From Prosthecobacter sp. (GTDB lineage Bacteria > Verrucomicrobiota > Verrucomicrobiia > Verrucomicrobiales > Verrucomicrobiaceae), in assembly GCF_014879935.1 (NCBI RefSeq), contig NZ_JACSRD010000208.1, positions 1-51,910 on the forward strand: DNA of 51,910 bases. Direction: 5' to 3'. Below, one piece after another: positions 17,984 through 26,734 of the stretch. Positions within the stretch are counted from its first letter, which is position 1; each line of letters begins with the position of its first letter. A model generated the notes under the pieces. It searched no databases and was not told the DNA's origin. It saw only the letters and a list, made by a program, of their open reading frames with translations. The position numbers and the translations under genes were made by a program.

Positions 17984-19884
17984 TCAAAAACCGGGGCCAG
18001 CAAGGGCCTCAGCAGTCGAGCGCCGTGGGCGCTGATGTGACTGTTGTCGGTATACAGAGCGTTGCCATCGGAGGCGACGCGGCAGAGACCCTCGGAGTTC
18101 AAGAAGACTACGGCAGGATCCAGCAACGTGTAGTTTTGCGGCGCCACAGCCTGCAACACCTCATGCTGTACGGCAGAGGCGGAGCGATGAGCCTCCAACG
18201 GGAGGCCCAAACTGGCCACATTCCCGCCGAAAAGTACGGCGGAGGCAAGCCCACGGGGCACGTCGAACGTGTGGTTGGGAACGTCTTCCATGACCCAGAC
18301 CCGGGCACCCGCCGCTTTCAGTTGAACCATGGTTTCCTGCAACGCCTGCTGGATGCGCGGCCCCCCGCCCTCCTCAAAATGGTAGTTCCATGCGGCCGTG
18401 AGAATGACGCGTGGCACCTTCTTGTCCCGGATGAAATCAACAACGGCTGAACTGAATGCGGGGGTGTTTTCCTTGAGGCTGTAGCTTCCCCGGCACTCGT
18501 AGTTGACCAGTGGTGGAGTTTGGTAATGCACGGCGGCCACGCCACGCATGCCCTTCTCCCTGCACAGGTCGTCAATGACCGGCAACAAGGCCATGGCGTG
18601 GCTGTCTCCCCAGACTAAGACGCTCACTGAGGTGCCAGCTTGCTGCCCCCCCAGATTGATGAACTCGCCACGCCGCGCCTGATCCAAGCTGACCTCCTTG
18701 CGATAGAGGCTGTCAAACCTGCCGTCGGCGTAGCCCTGCGCCGCGGCCGGGATGCGGGAGGGAATGCCCTGTGCGCGGTGCACTCCCAGTCCGAGCAGCA
18801 TGAGCGACGCGGAGCAGGTGACGGCAAACCCGTAAATGGAGCGGCGGGTACCGCAGACCACTCTCTTGCGGAAGGGCTGCTCCACAAACCGCCAGGACAG
18901 GAAGCCCAGCAGGCCACTGAAGGCCAGCAGTAGCATGCGCTGCAAGACCGTGAGCGGCATGGAGGCCCAGTACTTGGGAAAGACAAGCAGAGGCCAATGC
19001 CAGAGGTACAGCGAATAAGAAACCAGGCCCAAACCTACCAACAAGGGCCAGGTCAGGATCCTGCCAGCAAGCGAGCGGGTCCCACACCCGATGACCAGCA
19101 CGGCCCCCATACAGGGCACCAGCGCCGCCACCCCAGGGAAGCGAGTTTGTGTGTCATAAGTGATGACTGCCCACAGGATCATCGCCAGGCCGGAAATGCC
19201 CACCAGTTCCGCCAGCCACCGGCGGCAGAAAGACAGCGCATCCGGCGCCATGGCCAGCAGCGCCCCCAGTAGCAGTTCCCAGGCACGTGTGGGCAGCAGG
19301 TAGAAGGCAGCCTCGGGGCGGCTATGGCTCCAGCGAACACCAAGCCCAAAGGATGCCAGAAGAACGGCTGCCAGCACCGGCCACACCACACGGCGTGGGG
19401 CCCTCATCAGGACCAGCAGCACCATTGGAAAAAAGACATAAAACTGCTCCTCCACCGCGAGAGACCAGGTATGCAGCAGGGGCTTCAAGTCCGAGTTCTG
19501 CTCAAAGTAGCCTGACTCACGCCAGAAGAACACATTGGAAAGCAGCAGCACCTGTGCCACAACGGACTGCCCCAGTTCCTTGTAATCCTCGGCCAGCAGC
19601 AGCCACCAGCCCGTAGCCAGAGTGACCAGCACCACCACAACCAAGGGTGGCATGATGCGCCGGATGCGACGCTCCCAAAAGTGCAGCAGGCTAAACTTTC
19701 CCGCCTCAAGATCCTTCAGGATCAGCCCTGTGATCAAATACCCCGATATGACAAAAAAAACATCCACCCCGACATAACCACCCTGCACACCCAGTCCGGC
19801 GTGAAACAACAGCACAGACAGCACCGCGAGAGCACGCAGGCCATCGATATCGGGGCGGTAGCTCATGGATGGAATCAGTCCCAT
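17980..19884 (-). CDS. OafA-type acyltransferase with C-terminal SGNH domain
   Basis: A 634-residue protein of the same architecture as the gene at 9645-11624. The membrane domain starts YRPDIDGLRALAVLSVLLFHAG (Arg 17, His 28) and continues VDVFFVISGYLITGL, with about ten helices to residue 365. The periplasmic SGNH domain has VLVWGDSHAMALLP near 426 and a terminal DNSHISAHGA block. It is predicted to acylate the exported polysaccharide. The ATG at 19884 is used; an internal ATG at 19866 is possible. It overlaps the upstream GT2 gene by ten bases. Confidence 0.9.
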   Translation of the reverse strand: MGLIPSMSYRPDIDGLRALAVLSVLLFHAGLGVQGGYVGVDVFFVISGYLITGLILKDLEAGKFSLLHFWERRIRRIMPPLVVVVLVTLATGWWLLLAEDYKELGQSVVAQVLLLSNVFFWRESGYFEQNSDLKPLLHTWSLAVEEQFYVFFPMVLLVLMRAPRRVVWPVLAAVLLASFGLGVRWSHSRPEAAFYLLPTRAWELLLGALLAMAPDALSFCRRWLAELVGISGLAMILWAVITYDTQTRFPGVAALVPCMGAVLVIGCGTRSLAGRILTWPLLVGLGLVSYSLYLWHWPLLVFPKYWASMPLTVLQRMLLLAFSGLLGFLSWRFVEQPFRKRVVCGTRRSIYGFAVTCSASLMLLGLGVHRAQGIPSRIPAAAQGYADGRFDSLYRKEVSLDQARRGEFINLGGQQAGTSVSVLVWGDSHAMALLPVIDDLCREKGMRGVAAVHYQTPPLVNYECRGSYSLKENTPAFSSAVVDFIRDKKVPRVILTAAWNYHFEEGGGPRIQQALQETMVQLKAAGARVWVMEDVPNHTFDVPRGLASAVLFGGNVASLGLPLEAHRSASAVQHEVLQAVAPQNYTLLDPAVVFLNSEGLCRVASDGNALYTDNSHISAHGARLLRPLLAPVFE

Positions 19885-20861
19885 GGGTCAGGAAAGCCGC
19901 GCAGGGTACGGTGTCTGGCTCGTAGTCCGCGGAACAGGCGCATCAGCACTCTCCGGCCCAGCACGCCCGGAAGACGCGGCATGAGGTGCCCGCAGAAACT
20001 GGGCAGCAGGAGGGAGGGAGTGGTCCACGCCAGGCGACGTGCCTCACGAAACAGCACCTGGGACTCCGTCTCAAGCGGCCCCAGCATGATGCCGAGCCAG
20101 ATGGTGTAATAACCGAGCGTGAACCTCCGCCGCCCGGCGGACGTGCCTCGATAGCGCTCATGCTTTTTCAGGCAGTGAATGAATCGACGCATCATCATCT
20201 GTTTCTTGGCCTCGGGCACTTGCGCCGGGGTGGTGTAGTAAACCGTAGCCTGCCGCACATGTGTGAAGTTCAACCCCGCTGCCGCCGCACGCAGGGACAT
20301 GTCCCAATCCTCCGCATGCTGTATTTCTGGATCTTCATCAAAAAATCCAGTCTTTTCAAAAAAGCCCGCGCGCACCAACATGGCAGACGGCAGCACAAAA
20401 TTGTAATAGTACAGACACTCGCCGATGTGCCGCTCCTCATGCTCAGTTGGACCGAAACTGCTTCGCCCCGAAGGCGGCGCCTCCGGGCTCTCCCGGATGT
20501 CTCCCCTCGAATAGGCAATGTCCGCGCCGGTGTTTTGCAGTGCCTCCTGAAGCCTTTCCAAGTGGTCGGAACACCAGACATCATCAGAGTCCAACAGCGC
20601 CAGCCACTCCCCACGCGCGGCCGCCAAGGCGGCATTGCGTGCAGCAGAAACACCACGGTTCGTCTGCTGGCGCAGGTAAACCACCTCCACTCCGTCATTA
20701 GCTGGGAGCTGCCTAACAGCCTCCGCAGTGTCATCCGTGGAGCAATCATCCGCCACGATAAACTGTAGCGGCCGTTTCTGCTGGGCCACCACCGAATCAA
20801 AGCACCGGCGGATCAAGGCCGCGCGGTTGAAGGTTGGAACAATGACACTGACAAGGCCCAT
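19875..20861 (-). CDS. GT2-family glycosyltransferase
   Basis: A 328-residue GT-A enzyme. LVSVIVPTFNRAALIRRCFDS begins the domain, VADDCSTDDT follows, the DxD is LLDSDDVW at 91-94, and the catalytic-base region is HAEDWDMSLRA at 184-185. The C-terminal 80 residues are basic and may associate with the membrane. Starts further upstream (to 20939) would overlap the FkbM gene and add no domain, so the ATG at 20861 is chosen. It is probably a chain-assembly transferase of the cluster. Confidence 0.87.
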   Translation of the reverse strand: MGLVSVIVPTFNRAALIRRCFDSVVAQQKRPLQFIVADDCSTDDTAEAVRQLPANDGVEVVYLRQQTNRGVSAARNAALAAARGEWLALLDSDDVWCSDHLERLQEALQNTGADIAYSRGDIRESPEAPPSGRSSFGPTEHEERHIGECLYYYNFVLPSAMLVRAGFFEKTGFFDEDPEIQHAEDWDMSLRAAAAGLNFTHVRQATVYYTTPAQVPEAKKQMMMRRFIHCLKKHERYRGTSAGRRRFTLGYYTIWLGIMLGPLETESQVLFREARRLAWTTPSLLLPSFCGHLMPRLPGVLGRRVLMRLFRGLRARHRTLRGFPDPWD

Positions 20862-20908
20862 GCTTGCGATTGTGAAGCTTTTGCCGCAGTGTTCAGTCGC
20901 AAACGACT

Positions 20909-21679
20909 TCAGCACCTCTGATACAGGCCGGTGCACCAAGCCAGCCGATTGTCCTGGTATATCTTCTCATACATGTCGATTAAAGCGTAGCCGTGCTCGC
21001 GCAGGAAGGCATCCACCTCGCCAAAAGACGGCTGGCCGGCATACATGGGCACAAAGTTGATCTCCAGCATCACCAGGGATATGCGACCCGCTTTAAGCTG
21101 CTCGCACGCCCCTTGGAGCACATGCAAGTCATACCCTTGGGTGTCGATTTTCAACAGGTCGAGCTGTGGCAGTCCCCGCTCTTTCACATACTGGTCCAGG
21201 GTCCACACCGGAACGGTTGTGCTGGCCTTCACCATTTTGTCCTTGAAGGGATTTTGCTCGCTCGCCTCCAAGGTGAGGAAGGAGCTCAGCTCGTTGTTTT
21301 CACACTCGTGAAAAGTCAGGCTGCCGGACTCCGCGCCCAGCGCGGCAGCATTGATCACCACATCGGGATTGCCACGGTGGACCGGGCACAGCGTCTGCTC
21401 CACCAGCGCCTTGTTGGGCTCAAACGCATGTATCACGGGCTTGTTGAACACCCGCTGAAACATCGCCAGGGTCTGTCCCTTGTTGGCACCCACATCGAAC
21501 ATGAGCGGCTGCGGCTGCGGCACCAGCACCCGCAGGTCCTGCTCCAGATTTACACGGGAGATGCGGTCGCTGCGGTACGATTGGAGCACCTGGTTGGAGC
21601 GCCCAAGCAACTGGCTGATGACACAGCGTAGCACAAACCAGGGGCTGGTATTTTGCACGGAGTGAGTACTAAGTTTCAT
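20909..21679 (-). CDS. FkbM-family methyltransferase (tandem copy B)
   Basis: A 256-residue FkbM methyltransferase. LMFDVGANKGQTLAMFQRVF is motif I, VIHAFEPNKALVEQ gives the SAM-ribose acid, and LDLLKIDTQGYDLHVLQGA is the FkbM signature. It has exactly the same length as the neighbouring gene at 21713-22483 and matches it closely along its length, including the shared C-terminal YEKI and GLYQ blocks. The pair arose by tandem duplication. O-methylation of a sugar hydroxyl is the usual role of such enzymes. Confidence 0.88.
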   Translation of the reverse strand: MKLSTHSVQNTSPWFVLRCVISQLLGRSNQVLQSYRSDRISRVNLEQDLRVLVPQPQPLMFDVGANKGQTLAMFQRVFNKPVIHAFEPNKALVEQTLCPVHRGNPDVVINAAALGAESGSLTFHECENNELSSFLTLEASEQNPFKDKMVKASTTVPVWTLDQYVKERGLPQLDLLKIDTQGYDLHVLQGACEQLKAGRISLVMLEINFVPMYAGQPSFGEVDAFLREHGYALIDMYEKIYQDNRLAWCTGLYQRC

Positions 21680-21712
21680 GGCAGTGAGCAGGGCGGGCGG
21701 ATTCCTGGGATG

Positions 21713-22483
21713 TCATATCTTCTGGTAGAGCCCATTGCACCACGCAATGCGGTTCTCGACCCATATTTTTTCATACAGATCCACCAGGGCGTAGCCACGT
21801 TTGCGCAGGAAGGCGTCTAGCTCGCCAAAGGCAGGCTGCCCCACATACAACGGGATGAAATTGATCTCCAACATGATGAGCCCGATGTTGCCTGATGCGA
21901 GTTGCTCCTCCGCCCCTAGCAACACCTGGAGATCATAACCCTGCGTGTCGGTTTTCAGCAGATCTATTTTCCCCAGCCCATGCTTCTTCGCATAGTGGTC
22001 CAACGTCCACACCGGCACTTCGCAACTGGCCACCACCGCCTCGTCTGCATAGGGATTGCGTTTCCCCCGCTCCATGGGAAGAAACGAGCTCATCTGGTCC
22101 TTCTCGAACTGATGGAGTGTCAGCGTTCCTTCCTGGGCACCCAGGCCCGCGGCATTGAGCATCACATTTTTATCCTGACCAAAAGCCGCGGCGAGCTGCC
22201 CCCCCACCAAGGAGCGATTCGGTTCGAACGCATGAATCACCGGCCGCTCAAACAGTCGCTTGAACATGTGCACCGTCTGCCCCGCGTTGGCACCCACGTC
22301 GATAAGCAACGGATCCTTTTTCGGCACCAGCAGGCGGATGTCCTGCTCCAAGTCCACATGCGAGATGCGGTCCTTGCGGTAAGACTGGATGATCTGGTTG
22401 GAGCGTCCCAGCGCCTGGCTGACGAGGCTGCGGAGAACAAACCAGGGGGTGGGTGTCCGGACGGCGTTGGGACTGAGCTTCAT
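21713..22483 (-). CDS. FkbM-family methyltransferase (tandem copy A)
   Basis: A 256-residue FkbM enzyme. LLIDVGANAGQTVHMFKRLF, VIHAFEPNRSLVGG and IDLLKTDTQGYDLQVLLGA are the key motifs. I take the ATG at 22483, not the longer in-frame start at 22519, because this aligns with the start of the duplicate gene (both begin MKLS and have PWFVLR) and gives identical lengths. It is separated from that duplicate by 33 bases and follows the fucosyltransferase-like gene by 39 bases. Confidence 0.88.
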   Translation of the reverse strand: MKLSPNAVRTPTPWFVLRSLVSQALGRSNQIIQSYRKDRISHVDLEQDIRLLVPKKDPLLIDVGANAGQTVHMFKRLFERPVIHAFEPNRSLVGGQLAAAFGQDKNVMLNAAGLGAQEGTLTLHQFEKDQMSSFLPMERGKRNPYADEAVVASCEVPVWTLDHYAKKHGLGKIDLLKTDTQGYDLQVLLGAEEQLASGNIGLIMLEINFIPLYVGQPAFGELDAFLRKRGYALVDLYEKIWVENRIAWCNGLYQKI

Positions 22484-22522
22484 GATGAGGAAACAATGGG
22501 AAAGATCGTTCTGCGCCAAGTG

Positions 22523-23497
22523 TCACTGGTCATCCAGCTGGACCCATGATTTAGGATAGACGTCGGAGGTGTCGCAGTGGCGGAAATTCAGCCAGCGGTG
22601 GTGCGGCGGGGCCAATACCAGCTTGTCAGGATTGGGGTTCAACCACGCCGCCCACCAGCTGAAGGAACTGGGGGCGATGATGTGATTCTGGCACTGGCTC
22701 ATGAGGCGCAGATCCTCATATTCCTGGTCGTCTCCGTTGTGGCTGACATGCACCATGTCAGGCGCTTCCGGCAGATTTCGCCGCACCCAGTCCCAGTCGT
22801 CTGTGAAAACAAAGAACACCGGACTGGAAAGCCGCTCTCGAAACCACGCCACCGCACGCGCGCAGTATTCGGAGGAAGAGCCGTTGAAATCTTTCGTCGT
22901 GGCCTTGTCTCCGCGCCTAACATGCAGGGACACCGACTGTGATCGCCTGATGCGCGCCGCCATTTGCTCGTCCTGCCCCTGCTGGGGTGTTTTCACCTGA
23001 AGCTCGGTGCGAAGCTGCGATGCGATGTCAGCAAAATACTTCTCCGATTGCCAGTACCCAACGAGCAGACAGTCTCCCGAGAGAGAAAGCACCTCGGGAT
23101 CAAAATGAAAATGTCTTTCGGCAGCGACCTTCCTCTTTTTTAGAGCAGGCTTGGGCAAGTCCGGCTGGTAGCTGTCAAAACGGAAGCAGCAGGCGGACTT
23201 CACCCCCCGTCTGGCAGCTCCCGCAAGGAGGCGTTTGAAGATGGCAGCAGGAAGCTGGCGACGCATGACGCGCGTCATAAACTCCAGCGGGCTGTATCGC
23301 CACACATGGTGCCACGGCACAACCCTGCACTGCACCTGAAACTTGTCCAGCCGGTAGCGGCGCTGCGGCTGCAGGTACAACCCCAGGAAATACACGTCTG
23401 CCAGCAGCACTCCATCCCCCTGGGCGGCCAGTCTGCGCGCGGTGGCATACTCGAACATCTGGTTCCCAAGTCCGCCGGCTACTTCAAAAAGGATCAT
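22523..23497 (-). CDS. GT11 alpha-1,2-fucosyltransferase-like protein (tandem copy)
   Basis: A 324-residue protein. The N-terminus MILFEVAGGLGNQMFEYATARRLA is the GDP-binding start of GT11 enzymes, and SLHVRRGDKATTKDF (HVRRGDK at 192-198) is their conserved HxRRGD motif. FFVFTDDWDWVRRNL and IIAPSSFSWWAAWLNPNPDK complete the family pattern. The enzyme would transfer L-fucose (or a related 6-deoxy sugar) from a GDP donor to a galactose-like acceptor. No GDP-fucose synthesis genes are in the window. Start and length are typical for the family. The paralogue lies immediately upstream at 23516-24505. Confidence 0.9.
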   Translation of the reverse strand: MILFEVAGGLGNQMFEYATARRLAAQGDGVLLADVYFLGLYLQPQRRYRLDKFQVQCRVVPWHHVWRYSPLEFMTRVMRRQLPAAIFKRLLAGAARRGVKSACCFRFDSYQPDLPKPALKKRKVAAERHFHFDPEVLSLSGDCLLVGYWQSEKYFADIASQLRTELQVKTPQQGQDEQMAARIRRSQSVSLHVRRGDKATTKDFNGSSSEYCARAVAWFRERLSSPVFFVFTDDWDWVRRNLPEAPDMVHVSHNGDDQEYEDLRLMSQCQNHIIAPSSFSWWAAWLNPNPDKLVLAPPHHRWLNFRHCDTSDVYPKSWVQLDDQ

Positions 23498-23515
23498 CAG
23501 AGGAAGGGGGCTGTG

Positions 23516-24505
23516 TCAGCGGTCGTCGATCTGGATCCAGTTTTCAGGAATCACATCGGAGGTATCACAGTTGGGAAAGTTCAGCCAGCGCTGATAAGGC
23601 GGGCTGAGCACGATCTTGTCCGGATCAGGATTCAACCACGCCGCCCACCAACTGAAGGAACTTGGACCGATGATGTGATGCCTGCACCGGCTCATGAGAT
23701 TCATATTCTCCTCCCACATCCAGTCCTCCACATCCGGCCCGATGCTGTTGTGGCTGACATACACGATGTCCTCAGCCTCCGGCAAATGCTGCCGCGTCCA
23801 CTCCCAATCATCAGAGAAAACGAAGAACCTGGGGTTTCCCAGCCTCGATCGGAACCATTCCACCGCACGCTGGCAGTATTCTGCGGAGGTGCCATTGAAG
23901 TCCTTGGCCACCGCCTTGTCTCCGCGCCGGATGTGGAGCGACACTGAAATCGACTCCCTCATCTGCAACGCGACCCGGGCGTCCTCCCCTTGCAGCGATG
24001 CACGCAGCTGAAAGTCAGCACGCAATTGTGGCGCGATGTCGGCGAAATACTTTTCCGTCTGCCAGTAGCCCATCAGCAGCATGTCACCAGAAAGCTCCAG
24101 CAGCTCAGGGTCGAAGTGGAAATGGCGCTCGGAGACGGTCTTGCCGATCTTCAGCGGAGGCTTTGGCTTGCCGGGCTGGTACTTATAAAAGCGATACTCG
24201 CAGGTGGATTTCAAGCCATGGCGGTCCATGCGGTAAAGCAACCGTTTAGCCAGGCCCTTGGGCAGCTTGCGCGCCACGCGCGTCACAAACTCCACCGGAT
24301 TGTAAGCCAGCACGTGCTGCCAGGACACGCGTTCGGCCTGCACACAGAACTTATCCAAACGGTACTTCCGCGCAGGCTGAAGTTGCACCCCAAGGTGGTA
24401 CATATCCGCCAGCACCACGCCGTCGCCTTTGCCGGCCAGCCTTCTGGCCACGGCATACTGGAACATCTGGTTCCCAAGACCACCGGCGATCTGAAGCAGA
24501 ATCAT
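23516..24505 (-). CDS. GT11 alpha-1,2-fucosyltransferase-like protein (tandem copy)
   Basis: A 329-residue GT11 protein. MILLQIAGGLGNQMFQYAVARRLA at the start, SLHIRRGDKAVAKDF (HIRRGDK at 191-197) and IIGPSSFSWWAAWLNPDPDK near the end are diagnostic. It is closely related to the downstream copy at 22523-23497, from which it is separated by only 18 bases, so the two genes are a tandem duplication. Two copies with diverged middle regions may add fucose-like residues to different acceptors. It would work in the cytoplasm on the growing chain or lipid-linked unit. Confidence 0.9.
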   Translation of the reverse strand: MILLQIAGGLGNQMFQYAVARRLAGKGDGVVLADMYHLGVQLQPARKYRLDKFCVQAERVSWQHVLAYNPVEFVTRVARKLPKGLAKRLLYRMDRHGLKSTCEYRFYKYQPGKPKPPLKIGKTVSERHFHFDPELLELSGDMLLMGYWQTEKYFADIAPQLRADFQLRASLQGEDARVALQMRESISVSLHIRRGDKAVAKDFNGTSAEYCQRAVEWFRSRLGNPRFFVFSDDWEWTRQHLPEAEDIVYVSHNSIGPDVEDWMWEENMNLMSRCRHHIIGPSSFSWWAAWLNPDPDKIVLSPPYQRWLNFPNCDTSDVIPENWIQIDDR

Positions 24506-24539
24506 CTTTCAGAAATGAAACATCCAGGAATCACAACGT

Positions 24540-25445
24540 TCATGCCGTGATGAGCGCCTGGTATCGTCCCGGCGACTTGGTGGCAAAGATGTTCGCGTAT
24601 TCAAACTCCTCCGGAGCGTTCAGCTGCCGCAGGGTGCCATTGTCACGATGAATGACATAGGTGGAGTAGCCATACTCCCGCACCACTTGGTAAAGCGCCG
24701 GACAAGAGCTTCCGCTGGTCTGCAATGCCTTCTCGCAAAACTCAATCATGAGATCAGGCGCGTCAGAATGCGCAAAGGAGGTACCGCCACCTGCAAGAAC
24801 GTGACACTCCCAGCCTTCGGTGTCGATCTTCACCAGACGAACCGGACTTCCCTGCAGATGGTCCTGAACCAGTCCGTCGTAAGTTTTCACTGGCACCTTG
24901 GTCGGCTTGAACTCACCTTCCCATATCGGCGTGCCGAAGCTGTTGAACGTATCGTTGACATCCGTGCCCTGGTAAAGCTCCAATTCACCTTCCTCCTTGG
25001 AGATGCCCACCTGGCATATCTCCACATTCTGCAGGCTGTTCAACTCGATCTGGCACTTCAAAATGTTGCAGGTTGGCAGCGAAGGCTCCACCGCCAGGAC
25101 CTTGCCTGTGGGCCCCACGCACTTCCCGGCGATGACGGTGAAGAGCCCGATGTTGGCCCCCACATCCACAAACACATCTCCCTTGCCCAGCAGCCTTTCC
25201 AGCAGCCGACGCTCGCCAATCTCGAACTTCCCGCGGACAATCGGGCGGCAGAGAAAGGAGTTTTTGTGCAGCCGCAGCTTGGCCCCAGCCCCCACGGGCC
25301 AAGTGATCTCCGCGCACTCCCCTCTCTCCAGGCGATACCACTCGCGATACTTGATCTTCTCAATGATCGGAAACAAAAAGTCAGGGAGCTGGCCGGACAG
25401 CACTTTCTGCATCCCACGGACAATCTTGGATTTGGAGTAAGGCAT
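24540..25445 (-). CDS. FkbM-family methyltransferase
   Basis: A 301-residue FkbM methyltransferase. VFVDVGANIGLFTVIAG is motif I, VLAVEPSLPTCNILKCQIELN the ribose-binding region, and VRLVKIDTEGWECHVLAGG the family signature. The first 75 residues are a family-variable N-terminal region. It lies between the Wzt-type ATPase gene and the first fucosyltransferase-like gene and is likely in the same transcript. Methylation of a terminal sugar can act as a chain-end signal read by Wzt in some O-antigen systems; that link is suggested here only by gene order. Confidence 0.86.
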   Translation of the reverse strand: MPYSKSKIVRGMQKVLSGQLPDFLFPIIEKIKYREWYRLERGECAEITWPVGAGAKLRLHKNSFLCRPIVRGKFEIGERRLLERLLGKGDVFVDVGANIGLFTVIAGKCVGPTGKVLAVEPSLPTCNILKCQIELNSLQNVEICQVGISKEEGELELYQGTDVNDTFNSFGTPIWEGEFKPTKVPVKTYDGLVQDHLQGSPVRLVKIDTEGWECHVLAGGGTSFAHSDAPDLMIEFCEKALQTSGSSCPALYQVVREYGYSTYVIHRDNGTLRQLNAPEEFEYANIFATKSPGRYQALITA

Positions 25446-25470
25446 GACGCGCGGGAGGAATGCGTTCAGT

Positions 25471-26724
25471 TTAGATTTTAGCCGCAGAAAAGTTCACGTT
25501 CAGGATTCCCAAGTGTTCCACCGGGTAGGAGGAGATCTCCATGCCAGCATCTGAGATGACCTGGATGTCTCCGAGACACTCGTGGTTCACCCACGCGGAA
25601 TGAGTCCTGAGATAGAGGCCTGCGACATAGTCGCCGGGCATGAGCGGCAGGGTGACGATGTCAAACCGTAGACGGTGGCGGCCTGCGGAGAAAGTTTTAG
25701 GCAGGGCCAGTTTGCCACGGCCATCCATCACCCCGGTTCGGACGCCGGCCTGATTGTAAATGATCGGCGCGAAATCTGTGACCACTGTCTCGGAGCTGAA
25801 CTCCATGTCGAAGATCATGGAGAGAGATTGCCCGGATGCCAGGATAGGCGGGTTCAACTCCAGCCCCAGGATGCGCGTGCCATCCTCCAACGCCACCGGG
25901 AAGGAGGGCTGCGCTGCGCGGCAGTCATGCAGATAGCTGTTGATCTCCTGCTCCACATTGCGGCTCTTCACCCTCGCCCTGCCATCCGCAATGCGCAGGA
26001 TGGACGTGCAGAGGGACTGCATGGCGCTCATATTGTGGCTCACGAAAATCACGGTCTTTCCGAGCTTGGAAACTTTGTCCATGCGGGAGAGGCAGCGCTT
26101 TTGAAACTCCGCGTCGCCCACCGCCAGCACCTCGTCCACAATGAGAATCTCCGGCTCAAGGTATGCCGCCACCGCAAAGGCCAGGCGCACATACATGCCA
26201 CTGGAGTATCGCTTCACCGGCGTGTCCAGATAGGCTGCGCAGCCGGAAAAGTCCACGATTTCGTCCAGCTTAGACGTGATCTCCTGCCGTCGCATTCCAA
26301 GGATGGCCCCGTTGAGGTAAATGTTCTCCCGCCCGGAAAGCTCCGGGTGGAAACCGGTGCCCACCTCCAGCAGGGACGCGATGCGCCCCTTCACCTTGAT
26401 GGAGCCCGAGGTGGGGGCAGTCACGCGTGAGAGCAGTTTAAGCACCGTGCTCTTGCCCGCGCCATTGCGGCCGATGAGACCCAGAACCTCCCCTTGCTCG
26501 ACCGTGAAATCCACCTCTTTCAGCGCCCATACATAGTCCGTGCTGTCCGCCGCTCCCGCCTTGCGGGTCCGGTCATTGGAGACCCCCACCTTGGCGTAGG
26601 GGTCGTCCTTGCCGCGGACCCGGTGCCACCAGCGATTGATGTCATGCTGGATGGTGCCGGTGCCCACCTGGCCCAGGCGGTAAAGCTTGGACACGTTTTC
26701 AACCTTGATCACAGAGGAGCGCAT
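25471..26724 (-). CDS. wzt: ABC transporter ATP-binding protein for O-antigen/capsule export, with C-terminal sugar-recognition domain
   Basis: A 417-residue protein. The nucleotide-binding domain is complete: Walker A GRNGAGKST at about 85-93, signature YSSGMYVRLAFAVAA at about 173-187 (the Wzt-type SSGM variant), Walker B ILIVDEVLAVGD at about 193-204, and the switch His in FVSHN near 230. Residues about 275-417 form a beta-rich C-terminal domain (LNPPILASGQSL, GDYVAGLYLRTHSAWVNHECLGDI) like the carbohydrate-binding domain that reads the modified end of the polysaccharide. The ATG at 26724 is preferred over 26799, as it begins at the domain. It is paired with the permease upstream, from which ten bases separate it. 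Confidence 0.93.
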   Translation of the reverse strand: MRSSVIKVENVSKLYRLGQVGTGTIQHDINRWWHRVRGKDDPYAKVGVSNDRTRKAGAADSTDYVWALKEVDFTVEQGEVLGLIGRNGAGKSTVLKLLSRVTAPTSGSIKVKGRIASLLEVGTGFHPELSGRENIYLNGAILGMRRQEITSKLDEIVDFSGCAAYLDTPVKRYSSGMYVRLAFAVAAYLEPEILIVDEVLAVGDAEFQKRCLSRMDKVSKLGKTVIFVSHNMSAMQSLCTSILRIADGRARVKSRNVEQEINSYLHDCRAAQPSFPVALEDGTRILGLELNPPILASGQSLSMIFDMEFSSETVVTDFAPIIYNQAGVRTGVMDGRGKLALPKTFSAGRHRLRFDIVTLPLMPGDYVAGLYLRTHSAWVNHECLGDIQVISDAGMEISSYPVEHLGILNVNFSAAKI

Positions 26725-26734
26725 GCTGGACAGA

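Noticed and set aside
19986..20768. A 260-residue plus-strand frame antisense to the GT2 gene
   Set aside because: The GT2 gene on the minus strand has complete DxD and catalytic motifs; the antisense frame has none.
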